From Microbacterium bovistercoris (GTDB taxonomy: Bacteria; Actinomycetota; Actinomycetes; Actinomycetales; Microbacteriaceae): DNA of 64,000 nucleotides. This document shows, piece by piece, positions 1 to 8,048 of the stretch (the stretch's first letter is position 1; the number at the start of each line of letters is the position of its first letter). A model generated the notes under the pieces. It had not been told where the DNA came from, ran no database searches, and saw only the letters and a list, made by a program, of their open reading frames with translations. The stretch spans positions 15,274-79,273 of the forward strand of contig NZ_QUAB01000013.1 in NCBI RefSeq assembly GCF_003387575.1, written 5' to 3'. The position numbers and the translations under genes are program-made.

Positions 1-211
1 GGGTCAGCCAGCGGTTCAGGACATGCACGCCCCGCACGCCGCCGCCCCGCACGCCCTAGGTGCCGCTGAGCAGGCCACGACCGCCCCCACCGGCGCGCCT
101 GCGACTCAGCCCGCGCCCGCTCAGCCCGTGCCGGCGCCCGCCGCAGCCCCTCACCCCCCGCTGCTGCGCTCCCGTCGCTCCCGCACGCGCCCCGTCGTCG
201 CGGCCGACACG

Positions 212-841
212 ATGCCGCCCGGCCCGCCGACCATCCTCACCGTCTGCACCGGCAACATCTGCCGTTCCCCTCTGGCCGAGGTGCTGCTGAGCACCCGGCT
301 GTCCGACCTCGGAGTGCGCGTGCACAGCGCCGGCACGTACGCCCTCGTCGGCCACGGGATGCCCCTCGAGGCCCAGCAGGTGGCACTCGCGCGCAGCGCC
401 CGCGCCGTCGACGTCGCGGCGCACCGCGCGCGGTACCTGCGCGAGCCGCTCATCCTCGAGTCCGACCTGGTGCTCACGATGACCCAGGAGCACCGCAGCT
501 ACACGGTGCAGCTGCTGCCCGGCCGCATGCACCGCATCTTCTCGGTGCGGGAGTTCGCCCGGATCGCCGGCTCTCTCTCGGACGAGCAGATCGCGTCGAT
601 CGCCGCCACCGCCGGCGAGGATCCCCGGGCACGGCTCGGCGCGGTGATCATGGCCGTCGCGCAGCACCGCGGGATGCCCGTCGATGAGGACGTGCTCGAT
701 CCGTTCCGCCAGGGGATGGCGGCGTACGAGGCATCCGCCGCACAACTCGACCCCGCGCTCGCCGAGGTCGAGCGGGTGATGCGCGCGGCACTCGTGCCGG
801 CGCGGCACGAGTCGTCCGTGCGTCACGAGCCGATCGCATGA
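212..841 (+). CDS. Low-molecular-weight protein tyrosine phosphatase
   Basis: This is a cytoplasmic phosphotyrosine phosphatase. In polysaccharide loci such enzymes dephosphorylate the BY-kinase/Wzz proteins, and two of those are encoded further along (24.2 and 48.0 kb). The catalytic P-loop CTGNICRS lies at residues 12-19 with nucleophile C12 and R18. The late Asp-Pro of the family, the general acid, is in VLDPFRQ near D163. The ATG at 212 puts the P-loop where the family has it and gives 209 residues. The frame stays open upstream through an Ala/Pro-rich stretch (ATG at 23) and off the window edge, so an N-terminal extension is possible. Its stop overlaps the next start as ATGA. The family is certain, the start is not. 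Confidence 0.85.
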   Translation: MPPGPPTILTVCTGNICRSPLAEVLLSTRLSDLGVRVHSAGTYALVGHGMPLEAQQVALARSARAVDVAAHRARYLREPLILESDLVLTMTQEHRSYTVQLLPGRMHRIFSVREFARIAGSLSDEQIASIAATAGEDPRARLGAVIMAVAQHRGMPVDEDVLDPFRQGMAAYEASAAQLDPALAEVERVMRAALVPARHESSVRHEPIA

Positions 842-1548
842 CCGGCGAGGCCGAGGCATCCAGACGCGAGTCACGACTGCGCCGGGTCACCCGCAGCGCC
901 TGGTTCCACCTGATCCTCGCGTTCACCGTGATGGGGCTGATCCTGTCGTTCGTCGCGAAGCCCTATGTGATCCCCTCGGGATCGATGGAGCAGACGCTGC
1001 AGATCGGCGATCGTGTGCTGGTGAACCGCCTCGCCTACGTCGCCGCGGAGCCGCAGGTCGGCGACATCGTCGTCTTCGATGCCGGCCCGGAATGGGATCT
1101 CTCCCCGCGTCCGGCGGAACCGCTGCCGAAGGCCGTGCTGCGCTGGATCGGCGAGGTCACCGGATTCGGTCCCTCAGGGCCGCACACGCTGGTCAAGCGG
1201 GTGATCGGCACGCCGGGACAGAAGGTCGAGTGCTGCTCGGCCGACGGCCGCATCCTGGTGGACGGCGAGCCCGTCGACGAGCCGTACGTGTACGAGGATC
1301 TGCCGTTCACGCCGGGCGAGAACGACTGCACCACCACGCCCAGATCCGCGCGATGCTTCGACGCGGTGGTGGTCCCCGAGGACAGTTACCTGATGCTCGG
1401 CGACCATCGGTCGAACTCCGCCGACTCCGCCGTGCGGTGCCGTACGCAGGATGCCGAGAGCGCGTGCTGGCGCTGGGCGAAGCGCGATCAGCTGGTGGGC
1501 CGCGCCGTGGTGATCCTCTGGCCGCCGGGGCGCTGGACGGCGTTCTGA
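838..1548 (+). CDS. lepB: Signal peptidase I
   Basis: This membrane-bound type I signal peptidase, 236 aa, removes signal peptides of Sec and Tat substrates at the outer membrane face. One N-terminal transmembrane segment lies at about residues 21-40. The catalytic Ser is S49 in PSGSMEQTL and the general-base Lys is K120 in HTLVKRVIG. The box D motif LGDHRSNSADS is also present. A Cys-rich insert (CCSADG, then Cys residues around CTTTPRSARC and CRTQDAESAC) is typical of actinobacterial paralogues. It is translationally coupled to the phosphatase by a 4-base overlap. The two exported proteins of the island (13.4 and 30.7 kb) could be clients, which is inference. Confidence 0.93.
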   Translation: MTGEAEASRRESRLRRVTRSAWFHLILAFTVMGLILSFVAKPYVIPSGSMEQTLQIGDRVLVNRLAYVAAEPQVGDIVVFDAGPEWDLSPRPAEPLPKAVLRWIGEVTGFGPSGPHTLVKRVIGTPGQKVECCSADGRILVDGEPVDEPYVYEDLPFTPGENDCTTTPRSARCFDAVVVPEDSYLMLGDHRSNSADSAVRCRTQDAESACWRWAKRDQLVGRAVVILWPPGRWTAF

Positions 1549-1749
1549 CGGAGGGGACCGCAGAGTCTCAGCCTGCGACCGGCTCATCTCATCGGGGTGA
1601 TATTCGCCGGTGCGCGAATTCTCAACGCTGGTAGGATGCGAGGGTCACGAGCGCCGCGGATTGACACCGCGCGGGCACGCCATTGGGAGACGGCGTCCGC
1701 GTGAGATCCGCATGCGCTGTTGGGGAGAACCATTGGGAGGTTCGCACTA
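1549..1749 (+). promoter_or_regulatory. Leader region before the priming glycosylphosphotransferase
   Basis: This 201-base gap precedes the long plus-strand glycopolymer run, so a promoter is expected here. A perfect TTGACA is at 1661-1666, but I find no good -10 about 17 bases later. TAGGAT at 1633-1638 is a possible -10 without a clear -35. The decamer CCATTGGGAG occurs at 1680-1689 and again at 1730-1739, the second overlapping the ribosome site GGGAGG (1735-1740). No promoter is assigned firmly. Confidence 0.3.
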
Positions 1750-3279
1750 GTGGTCGACTACGGAGTGCGCGCAGGACGCAGGGGGACGCGTCCTGAGCAG
1801 CGACGGCACAGCAGAACACGACAGGTTGAGACCGCATCGACCACCGCCGCCTCGAGCGTGCGGTCCGCCCACGACTGGCGGCGCGCGTACGCGACCCGCC
1901 TGCGCATCACGGATGCGGTGATCGTCTTCGCCTCGGTGTTCGCGGCGACGCAGGTGCGATTCGGTGACTTCGGCGACAGTGCGATGCCGACCGAGCGCCT
2001 GGACGTCACCTACACGATGATCTCGATCGCGATCGCGCTCGCGTGGCTCGCAGCCCTGAGCATCTATGCGTCACGCGATCACAAGGTGATCGGAAACGGC
2101 TCGACCGAGTACAAGCGCGTCGCGGATTCCACGCTGCGCGTGTTCGGCGTGCTGGCGATCATCGCGTTCGCGTTCAAGCTCCCGATCTCGCGCGGCTATC
2201 TGCTCGTGGCGCTGCCGGTCGGCATGGTGCTGCTGATCGCCGGCCGGTGGGCCTGGCGCTCCTGGCTGCATCGACAGCGCGCGAAGGGAGCCTTCGTGCA
2301 GCGTGCGGTGCTGATGGGCGAGCGCTCCAACCTCGTGCACGTCGCCGCGCAGATCATGAACGAGCCCTCCGTGGGCATCCAGGTCGTCGGCGCGGTGACC
2401 GAGCGCGGCACCGACGCCGATCTGGTCCCCGGCATCCCGGTGATCGCGAACTACGACGACGTGATGACCGGGCTCGACGGCATCGAGGCTGACACCCTCG
2501 TCTTCAGCGGGTCGGACAAGATCAGCCCGCGCAAGATGCGCGAGCTCGGCTGGAACCTCGAGTCGCGACGCATCGACCTGATCGTCGCCCCGGCCCTGAC
2601 CGATGTCGCGGGCCCGCGGATCCACTCCAGGCCGGTGGCGGGCCTCCCGCTCATCTACGTCGACTTCCCGGCGTTCGAGGGCAGCCGGTTCGTGAGCAAG
2701 CGCGCGGCAGACATCCTGCTCTCCTCGCTCGGCCTGGTGCTGCTCGCGCCGTTCTTCCTCGTCGTCTCGCTGCTCATCCGTCGCGACGGCGGGAAGGCGT
2801 TCTTCCGCCAGGAGCGCGTCGGCCTGCAGGGCAAGACCTTCAAGATGCTGAAGTTCCGCAGCATGGTCGTCGACGCAGAGGATCGCCTCGACGGTCTGCT
2901 GGACCGTTCCGAGGGCAACGGCGTGCTGTTCAAGATGAAGTCCGACCCGCGGATCACCTCGATCGGCCGCTGGCTGCGCCGGTACAGCATCGACGAACTG
3001 CCCCAGCTGATCAACGTGTTCCGCGGCGAGATGTCTCTGGTCGGCCCGCGTCCGCCGCTTCTCACCGAGGTGGAGCGCTACGACGACAGCGTGCGCCGGC
3101 GCTTCCTCGTCAAGCCCGGCATCACCGGCCTCTGGCAGGTGAGCGGCCGTTCCGACCTCTCCTGGGACGACAGCGTGCGACTGGACCTGTACTACGTCGA
3201 GAACTGGTCCTCGACCGGCGATCTGGTCATCCTGTGGCGTACGATACGGGCGGTGATCGCGCCCGAGGGCGCGTACTGA
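1750..3279 (+). CDS. Polyprenyl-phosphate sugar-1-phosphate transferase (WbaP/CpsE type)
   Basis: This initiating enzyme transfers a hexose-1-phosphate from a nucleotide sugar to undecaprenyl phosphate. It is the only such enzyme in the window, so it probably primes both polymers. The 509 residues hold four or five N-terminal transmembrane helices, a Rossmann-like middle region, one more helix around KRAADILLSS, and the C-terminal bacterial sugar transferase domain. Visible signatures are FFRQERVG, FKMLKFRSM, DELPQLINVFRGEMSLVGP, KPGITGLWQVSGR and LDLYYVENWS. The GTG at 1750 is preferred because GGGAGG sits 9 bases before it; a TTG at 1720 is the alternative. The sugar transferred (Glc or Gal) cannot be read from sequence. 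Confidence 0.92.
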   Translation: MVDYGVRAGRRGTRPEQRRHSRTRQVETASTTAASSVRSAHDWRRAYATRLRITDAVIVFASVFAATQVRFGDFGDSAMPTERLDVTYTMISIAIALAWLAALSIYASRDHKVIGNGSTEYKRVADSTLRVFGVLAIIAFAFKLPISRGYLLVALPVGMVLLIAGRWAWRSWLHRQRAKGAFVQRAVLMGERSNLVHVAAQIMNEPSVGIQVVGAVTERGTDADLVPGIPVIANYDDVMTGLDGIEADTLVFSGSDKISPRKMRELGWNLESRRIDLIVAPALTDVAGPRIHSRPVAGLPLIYVDFPAFEGSRFVSKRAADILLSSLGLVLLAPFFLVVSLLIRRDGGKAFFRQERVGLQGKTFKMLKFRSMVVDAEDRLDGLLDRSEGNGVLFKMKSDPRITSIGRWLRRYSIDELPQLINVFRGEMSLVGPRPPLLTEVERYDDSVRRRFLVKPGITGLWQVSGRSDLSWDDSVRLDLYYVENWSSTGDLVILWRTIRAVIAPEGAY

Positions 3280-3342
3280 ACCCCACCCCTCGAACCTGAA
3301 GTGCGCCGCCGATCGGTGCATCCCCGGAAGGAGATCGCGCCG

Positions 3343-4428
3343 ATGACCGGAGTGATCGTGCACGAGTGGCTCGAGCGCTACGGCGGTGCGGAGAACGTCG
3401 TCGAGCGCCTGACCGCGCTGTACCCGGATGCGGCGGTGCACGCTCTCTGGAACGATGCGCCGGAGCGCTTCCCCGGCGTGGGCGAGACCTGGCTGGCGCG
3501 CACGCCGCTGCGCCGCCGCAAGGCTCTCGCCCTGCCCCTGGAGCCCGCCACCTGGCGGCACCTCGGCCGCAGCGAGGCGGAGTGGATCCTGTGCAGCTCG
3601 CACCTGTTCGCGCATCACGCCCGGTTCTCGGGTCCCGCACGTCAGGCGCCGAAGTTCGTCTACGTGCACACGCCCGCCCGCTACGTGTGGAGCCCTGAGC
3701 TGGACGAGCGGGGTCGTTCGCTGCCGGTGCGGCTCGCCTCTCCCCCGCTGCGCGCGATCGACCGGCGGCGCGCCGCTGAGGCGCACTCGGTCGTCGGCAA
3801 CAGCGCGGCGGTGCGCGATCGCATCCGCCGGCACTGGGGTGTGGATGCCGGGGTGATCCACCCTCCGGTCGACGTGGACGCGTTCACCGGCGAGTACGAG
3901 CTGTCGGAGCAGGATGCCGCGGTGCTGGCGGCGCTGCCCTCGGAGTTCCTGCTCGGCGCGTCGCGCTTCGTCTCCTACAAGCGCCTCGACCTGGTGATCC
4001 GTGCGGGGCTCGCCGCCGGACTTCCCGTGGTGCTGGCCGGGGACGGCCCGGAGCGCGAGGCGCTCGGGCGCCTCGCCGCCGAGCTCGGCGTGGAGACGCA
4101 CTTCGTGCCCCGCCCGTCGCATCCGCTGCTGGTCGCCCTGTTCCGGCGCAGCGCGGCGTTCGTCTTCCCCGCTGTGGAGGACTTCGGCATCATGCCGGTC
4201 GAGGCGATGGCCACAGGCACGCCGGTGATCGCTCGCGACGTCGGGGGCACGGCCGAGACGGTGCTCGACGGGGTGTCCGGAGCTCTGCTGTCCGAGTTCG
4301 ACGCCGACGCCGTGCGCGAGGCGGTGCAGAGAGTGCGGGAGCTCGATCCGCGGGCGGTGGTCGCCCGCGCCAGGGAGTTCGACGCGACGGTGTTCGATCG
4401 CCGGATCAGGGAGTGGCTGCCCTCCTGA
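3343..4428 (+). CDS. Glycosyltransferase family 4 (GT-B)
   Basis: This cytoplasmic GT-B glycosyltransferase, 361 aa, probably adds a sugar to the lipid-linked unit started by the preceding gene. The N-terminal acceptor domain opens with VIVHEWLERYGGAENV, the pattern in which family 4 enzymes carry a glycine-rich loop. The donor domain has FVSYKRLDL and the E-x7-E region EDFGIMPVEAMATGTPVI. The ATG at 3343 has AAGGAG at 3328-3333, which decides the start over an upstream in-frame GTG at 3301. A palindromic repeat follows its stop and probably ends transcription. Donor and linkage are unknown. Confidence 0.88.
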   Translation: MTGVIVHEWLERYGGAENVVERLTALYPDAAVHALWNDAPERFPGVGETWLARTPLRRRKALALPLEPATWRHLGRSEAEWILCSSHLFAHHARFSGPARQAPKFVYVHTPARYVWSPELDERGRSLPVRLASPPLRAIDRRRAAEAHSVVGNSAAVRDRIRRHWGVDAGVIHPPVDVDAFTGEYELSEQDAAVLAALPSEFLLGASRFVSYKRLDLVIRAGLAAGLPVVLAGDGPEREALGRLAAELGVETHFVPRPSHPLLVALFRRSAAFVFPAVEDFGIMPVEAMATGTPVIARDVGGTAETVLDGVSGALLSEFDADAVREAVQRVRELDPRAVVARAREFDATVFDRRIREWLPS

Positions 4429-4444
4429 GCCGGCTCACGCCCGA

Positions 4445-4536
4445 CCCTTCGACAAGCTCAGGGACCCAAGAAGCTGGGTCGCTGCCCTTCGACAAGCTCA
4501 GGGACCCAAGAAGCTGGGTCGCTGAGCCTGTCGAAG
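4445..4536. repeat. Palindromic repeat, one partial and one full unit; likely bidirectional terminator
   Basis: A 40-base partial unit (4445-4484) is followed directly by a complete 50-base palindrome (4487-4536). The outer arms are CTTCGACAAGCTCAG and CTGAGCCTGTCGAAG, complementary at 14 of 15 positions. The inner arms are GACCCA and TGGGTC. It lies between convergent genes ending at 4428 and 4544, where a strong hairpin would terminate both. Related half-units occur inside coding sequences at 9154-9209 and 13213-13277. Confidence 0.85.
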
Positions 4537-4543
4537 CGTCGCA

Positions 4544-5542
4544 TCACGCCGGCGGACGCTCCCCGTGCAGGCTCTCGTAGACGTCGTCGATGAACTCCGC
4601 GATCTCCTTGGAACCGGTGACCGGGCCGCCCGCGAGCATCCCGTCGGCACCGAGCAGCACCGCCGACGGCGTACTGCGGTAGCCAAGGGAGGGCGCGACG
4701 TGCCGGTCGGGGTCGTGCAGCGAAGCCGGATGCTCGGTCTCGAGCAGCGTGCTGTTCTCGGGTGACGTCGTGAACAGCATCCGGATGTCGAGCTCGGGCA
4801 GCAGTTCACGCCACCGCGCGCGACTGGCGATCACCTGCTCGCACGAGCCGCAGGTGGGGCTGACGGCGAGCACCAGCAGCGCCCGCCGCGAGCTGAGCTC
4901 GCGCAGAGTCCTGGACGACCCGTCGGCGAGAGTCAGCGGCAGCGCCGGCGTGATCGAGCGCAGGTAGTCGGCCTCCTCCTCGCCCTGCACGACGGGCTCC
5001 ACCGCGGTCTGCGGTGCGGCATCCGGTTCGCCCTCCGGCCACATGATCAGCGCGACCGTGACCGCGGTCGCGGCCAGCGCGATCACCCAGCCCCAGCCCG
5101 CGACGCCGAGCGCTGCGAGCGGACCGCCCAGCAGCGGCAGCGTCCACGATGTCGCGGCGGCGAACAGCGCGAGTGCGGTCAGCCAGGCGTTGCGCACGAC
5201 GGTCACGGCGGTGATGCGCTTGGTGGTGCCGAAACACGCGCAGGAGGCATCCGGCGCGGTGCGCAGGGCGCGGGCGACCAGCACGAGGTACGCGCCGAGC
5301 AGCACGACCGCGGCGAGCGCGGCGAGCAGCCCGAGCACCCCGCCGAGCACGAGCAGCAGGATGCCGAGCAGCAGCTCTCCCCAGGGGTGCAGCCGGGCGA
5401 TCCACTCGCGCCGGAGCGCCTTCGGCACGCCGAGGCGGTCGAATTCGTCGAGCCCGCCCGGGGTGCGCAGCTTGAGGACGCCGCTCGCGATCAGGACGCC
5501 GCCGAGGATGAGTGCGGGGGCGAGAAGGAGCGCAGAGGTCAC
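4544..5542 (-). CDS. MauE/DoxX-type membrane protein fused to a thioredoxin-like domain
   Basis: This 332-aa protein begins with a four-helix MauE/DoxX-type membrane domain (about residues 1-165), including a conserved-looking CACFG at 101-105. A thioredoxin-fold domain follows with the redox motif CGSC at 231-234. MauE proteins are thought to supply reducing or oxidising equivalents across the membrane, and the fused domain would pass them to a substrate outside the cytoplasm. It is the last gene of a minus-strand operon after a nucleotidyltransferase and a PqqD-like protein (gap of 9 bases). That suggests a role in maturing a Cys-containing exported product, which is inference. Start is GTG. 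Confidence 0.8.
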   Translation of the reverse strand: MTSALLLAPALILGGVLIASGVLKLRTPGGLDEFDRLGVPKALRREWIARLHPWGELLLGILLLVLGGVLGLLAALAAVVLLGAYLVLVARALRTAPDASCACFGTTKRITAVTVVRNAWLTALALFAAATSWTLPLLGGPLAALGVAGWGWVIALAATAVTVALIMWPEGEPDAAPQTAVEPVVQGEEEADYLRSITPALPLTLADGSSRTLRELSSRRALLVLAVSPTCGSCEQVIASRARWRELLPELDIRMLFTTSPENSTLLETEHPASLHDPDRHVAPSLGYRSTPSAVLLGADGMLAGGPVTGSKEIAEFIDDVYESLHGERPPA

Positions 5543-5551
5543 GCTTCCATG

Positions 5552-5818
5552 CTATTGGCCGTCGGGGACGAGAAGGCCGCGGCGGACCAGGTCGTCGAGG
5601 AACGCGGTGACGCCCGGCTGCACAGCCGACAGGTCCTCGCCGGTGAGGTCGGCGAGGTGCCGTGCGACCTCTTCCGCGGGCATCTCCTGGGCCGTGGCCC
5701 AGATGGCCGCGGGCACCTCGTCGAGCACGAGGATCGGGCCGTCGGGAAGCGCGGCGACGTACACGATGCCGTCCTGCTCGACCGCCCCGGTGTCGGGCGC
5801 AAGGTGCAGGCGGGTCAT
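5552..5818 (-). CDS. PqqD-like protein (RiPP recognition-type domain)
   Basis: This small protein of 88 aa has the fold pattern of PqqD-like winged-helix domains: an N-terminal beta strand pair (AVEQDGIVYVAALPDGPIL), then helices around PAAIWATAQEM and VARHLADLTGE, and a final FLDDLVRRGLLV. PqqD domains bind peptide or protein substrates for modifying enzymes. It overlaps the upstream nucleotidyltransferase by ATGA (start at 5818), so the two are probably made together and may interact. A second, stand-alone PqqD-like gene is at 54.2 kb and a third domain is fused to a kinase at 52.1 kb. The substrate is not identified. Confidence 0.72.
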   Translation of the reverse strand: MTRLHLAPDTGAVEQDGIVYVAALPDGPILVLDEVPAAIWATAQEMPAEEVARHLADLTGEDLSAVQPGVTAFLDDLVRRGLLVPDGQ

Positions 5819-6666
5819 CGGCGTCCTCCCCGGATGATCGAGACGGCCTCGCCGACGCCGCGCAGCCCGCGCGAGAAGAACTCGCCCACGACCTCCGGGC
5901 GCGTGGGTGGACGTCCGAGGCGGTGCGCGAGCAGGTCGGTGTTCACAGCCGGAGCGCCGATGATCACGCGCAGCGATCCGGCGGTCGTCGGCTGGGCGAT
6001 CACGCGCCCCCACCACTCGGCGATCCGCGGCCCGCCGCGGGTGGTCACACGCCACAGCAGGTACTCCCGGCGCCGCCGGTAGGCGGCCAGGTCGCCGGTG
6101 GCCGCGGCGAAGGCGACGCGAGCGTCGAGCCGGTCGATCAGCGCGCCGCAGCGTCGCAGCGTGGCGTCGTCGAGTCGAGTCCAGAACGCCGGCACATCGC
6201 CGGCACGCGCAGCGTTGAGCACCATCAGCACCGCCTGCGCATCGACACTCGGAGCGTCGAAGCGGATGCCGGCGGTCCAACGTGCCGTGCGGTCGTTCCA
6301 GAGCAGGTCGAAGGCGGCCTGATCGTCGAGCCGGATGCCGGGAAAGCGCCGGTGCAGGTCGAGGAAGCCCCACTGCTCGTGCTGGTAGGTCTGCGCATGC
6401 TCGAAGGCCGAGCCGAAGCGGAACGAGCTGTACACGGCCCAGCCGTGCCGAAGCAGCACGGCGTGCAGCAGCGGGATGCCGCGCGGGTCGGCGAGCACGT
6501 CGATGTCCGACCCCGGCCGGGGATCGGCGCGCAGTGCCGGGTCGACCGCGTCGCCCTTGATGTGCAGCACCCGCACGCCGAGGCGATCGGCGAGCACCTG
6601 GACGGCGGCGCGAGCCAGTGCGAACTGCGCGTGCCGCGGGATGCGAGGTGCGGCCGCGTCTGTCAC
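5815..6666 (-). CDS. Nucleotidyltransferase family protein (NTP_transf_5 type)
   Basis: This 283-aa protein belongs to the large uncharacterised nucleotidyltransferase family found near lasso-peptide and exopolysaccharide genes. It shows the beta-nucleotidyltransferase signature: VLHIKGDA at about residues 33-40, then GSDIDVL at 52-58 with metal-binding D54 and D56. Relatives beside lasso peptides are reported to modify the peptide, but no lasso precursor, protease or cyclase is present here. It starts with GTG at 6666, 14 bases after the stop of the upstream GT4 gene, and overlaps the PqqD-like gene downstream. A paralogue is at 53.3 kb, also beside a PqqD-like gene. The target is unknown. 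Confidence 0.78.
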   Translation of the reverse strand: MTDAAAPRIPRHAQFALARAAVQVLADRLGVRVLHIKGDAVDPALRADPRPGSDIDVLADPRGIPLLHAVLLRHGWAVYSSFRFGSAFEHAQTYQHEQWGFLDLHRRFPGIRLDDQAAFDLLWNDRTARWTAGIRFDAPSVDAQAVLMVLNAARAGDVPAFWTRLDDATLRRCGALIDRLDARVAFAAATGDLAAYRRRREYLLWRVTTRGGPRIAEWWGRVIAQPTTAGSLRVIIGAPAVNTDLLAHRLGRPPTRPEVVGEFFSRGLRGVGEAVSIIRGGRR

Positions 6667-6680
6667 AGCGCCAGCCTAGA

Positions 6681-7907
6681 TCACGCCAGAAGATCCTGAG
6701 CGGGCTCTCGCACCCGGTCGTGCTGCAGCCCGGTGCCGCGCGCGACGGCCTCGTAGACCTGCGCGTGCAGCCTCGCGACCTTGTCGTCGTCGAGCAGTCC
6801 CGGCGTGAGTGACGCCTCGGCGCTCAGGCGCCGGCGCAGCTGAGGATCGGCGGCGACCGTCCGCAGCGCCGTGGCCAGCGCGTCGACGTCGCGCGGGGGG
6901 ACGACGACGCCGTTCACGCCGTCGGTGACCCATTCGACGGGTCCGCCTTCGCCGGCGACGATCGTGACCAGTCCCGACGACAGGTACTGCAGCACGTTCT
7001 GCCCCATCGGCTCGGGGCGCAGCGATGCCTGGATGCCCACGTCCCAGCCGTCCAGCACACCCTGCACGTCGTCTACCTGTCCGAGCAGGCGCACCCGGTC
7101 GGAGATGCCGAGCTCGACGGCCCTGGCGCGCAGCTCATCGATGTGGTCGTCGTGGCGGAACGGCGCCCCGCCGGCGATGTCGAGGTGCTCCTCGCCAGAG
7201 GGGAAGGCCTGTGCGAACGCGTCGAGCAGCATCAGCTGCCCCTTCCACGGGTCGATCCGCGCCAGGATCCCGAAGCGCAGCGGCCCGGCGGGACGGGTGC
7301 GCCGCCGGCCGGAGACGCGCAGGCCCGAGGCGCTCGGCACGACGGCGCGCACGGCATGCGGCCCGAGGAAGGGCTCCGCGCTGGCGAGAGTGGCGTTCGA
7401 GTTCGCGACCACTCCGTCGGCCCGCGGCAGGATGACCTGGGTCATCATGCGGTGGCCGAAGCGCCCCAGGCTCTCGACGCTCACGATGTCGCGGAGGTGC
7501 ACCACGAACGGCTTCGACGATCCGCGCAGGGCGATCGCCCCGTAGGCGGCGGCGCGGGTGCTGTTGGCCACGACGAGGTCGCTGCGTCGCACGGCGGGGT
7601 GGGCCTTGGTCAGCGCCGCCTGCTTCAGCAGCTGCGCCCCGATGCGCAGCGCGCCGATGCGGGAGCTGGTACTGGCCCCCGCCTCCTGGCGGACGCCGCT
7701 GATGTGCCGGGGCACGTCCTCGGGAAGGTGCGCGAACACGTCCTCGTCTTCTGCCGCCGGATGCAGCACCACCGCGTTCCACGGGCGGTCTGCGCGCAGC
7801 AGACGGACCAGCGCCATCTCGGCGCCGCCGCGAGCCGTCGTGTGATCCAGATGGACCACGTTCAGGCGCGTTCGAACGCTCCCCAGAGCAGCAGAGCCAA
7901 CAAACAT
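6681..7907 (-). CDS. Glycosyltransferase family 4
   Basis: This GT-B glycosyltransferase has 408 aa from the ATG at 7907. The N-terminal domain begins LNVVHLDHTTARGGAEMALV with the glycine-rich loop. The donor domain contains RFGILARIDPWKGQ and RPEPMGQNVLQYLSSG, the region that normally carries the E-x7-E motif; here the second Glu position is Gln/Tyr-rich, so activity is less certain. An in-frame extension to 7985 would translate a tandem repeat in the promoter region and is rejected. It heads the operon GT4, nucleotidyltransferase, PqqD, MauE-thioredoxin, which links the small module to glycan assembly. Confidence 0.82.
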   Translation of the reverse strand: MFVGSAALGSVRTRLNVVHLDHTTARGGAEMALVRLLRADRPWNAVVLHPAAEDEDVFAHLPEDVPRHISGVRQEAGASTSSRIGALRIGAQLLKQAALTKAHPAVRRSDLVVANSTRAAAYGAIALRGSSKPFVVHLRDIVSVESLGRFGHRMMTQVILPRADGVVANSNATLASAEPFLGPHAVRAVVPSASGLRVSGRRRTRPAGPLRFGILARIDPWKGQLMLLDAFAQAFPSGEEHLDIAGGAPFRHDDHIDELRARAVELGISDRVRLLGQVDDVQGVLDGWDVGIQASLRPEPMGQNVLQYLSSGLVTIVAGEGGPVEWVTDGVNGVVVPPRDVDALATALRTVAADPQLRRRLSAEASLTPGLLDDDKVARLHAQVYEAVARGTGLQHDRVREPAQDLLA

Positions 7908-7923
7908 GGCGTTCCCCAAACCC

Positions 7924-7985
7924 ACTGCGCCCCAGCGCAGTCCCCAGTGCAACTGACTGCGCCCCACGCGCAGTCCCCAGTGCAA
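7924..7985. repeat. Tandem hairpin repeat in a divergent promoter region
   Basis: Two near-identical units of about 31 bases lie head to tail (7924-7955 and 7956-7985). Each contains a 7-base inverted repeat, ACTGCGC and GCGCAGT, separated by 4 or 5 bases, then CCCCAGTGCAAC. They fill part of the gap between divergent glycosyltransferase genes starting at 7907 and 8049. They could be operators or RNA hairpins in the leader of the minus-strand gene. No function is known. Confidence 0.6.
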
Positions 7986-8048
7986 CCCTGCGCGGTTCGG
8001 ATGGGCCCCGCAGGATATCGTTGCCCTGACAGCTTACAAGGAGTACCG

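Noticed and set aside
1661..1666. Perfect TTGACA as a -35 box
   Set aside because: No -10-like hexamer lies 15-19 bases downstream, so I do not call a promoter from it alone.
2071..4122. Long open frame of 683 codons on the minus strand
   Set aside because: It lies antisense to two clear genes (the priming enzyme and a GT4). Its translation is His/Arg/Gln-rich without any motif, the usual mirror effect of high-GC coding DNA.
4544..6666. Lasso peptide or other classic RiPP cluster
   Set aside because: Nucleotidyltransferase and PqqD-like genes fit, but no precursor peptide, transglutaminase-like protease, cyclase or radical SAM gene is present.
7908..7985. N-terminal extension of the 6.7-kb glycosyltransferase
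   Set aside because: The extension would translate the tandem hairpin repeat as HWGLR repeats and moves the start away from the natural family start at 7907.
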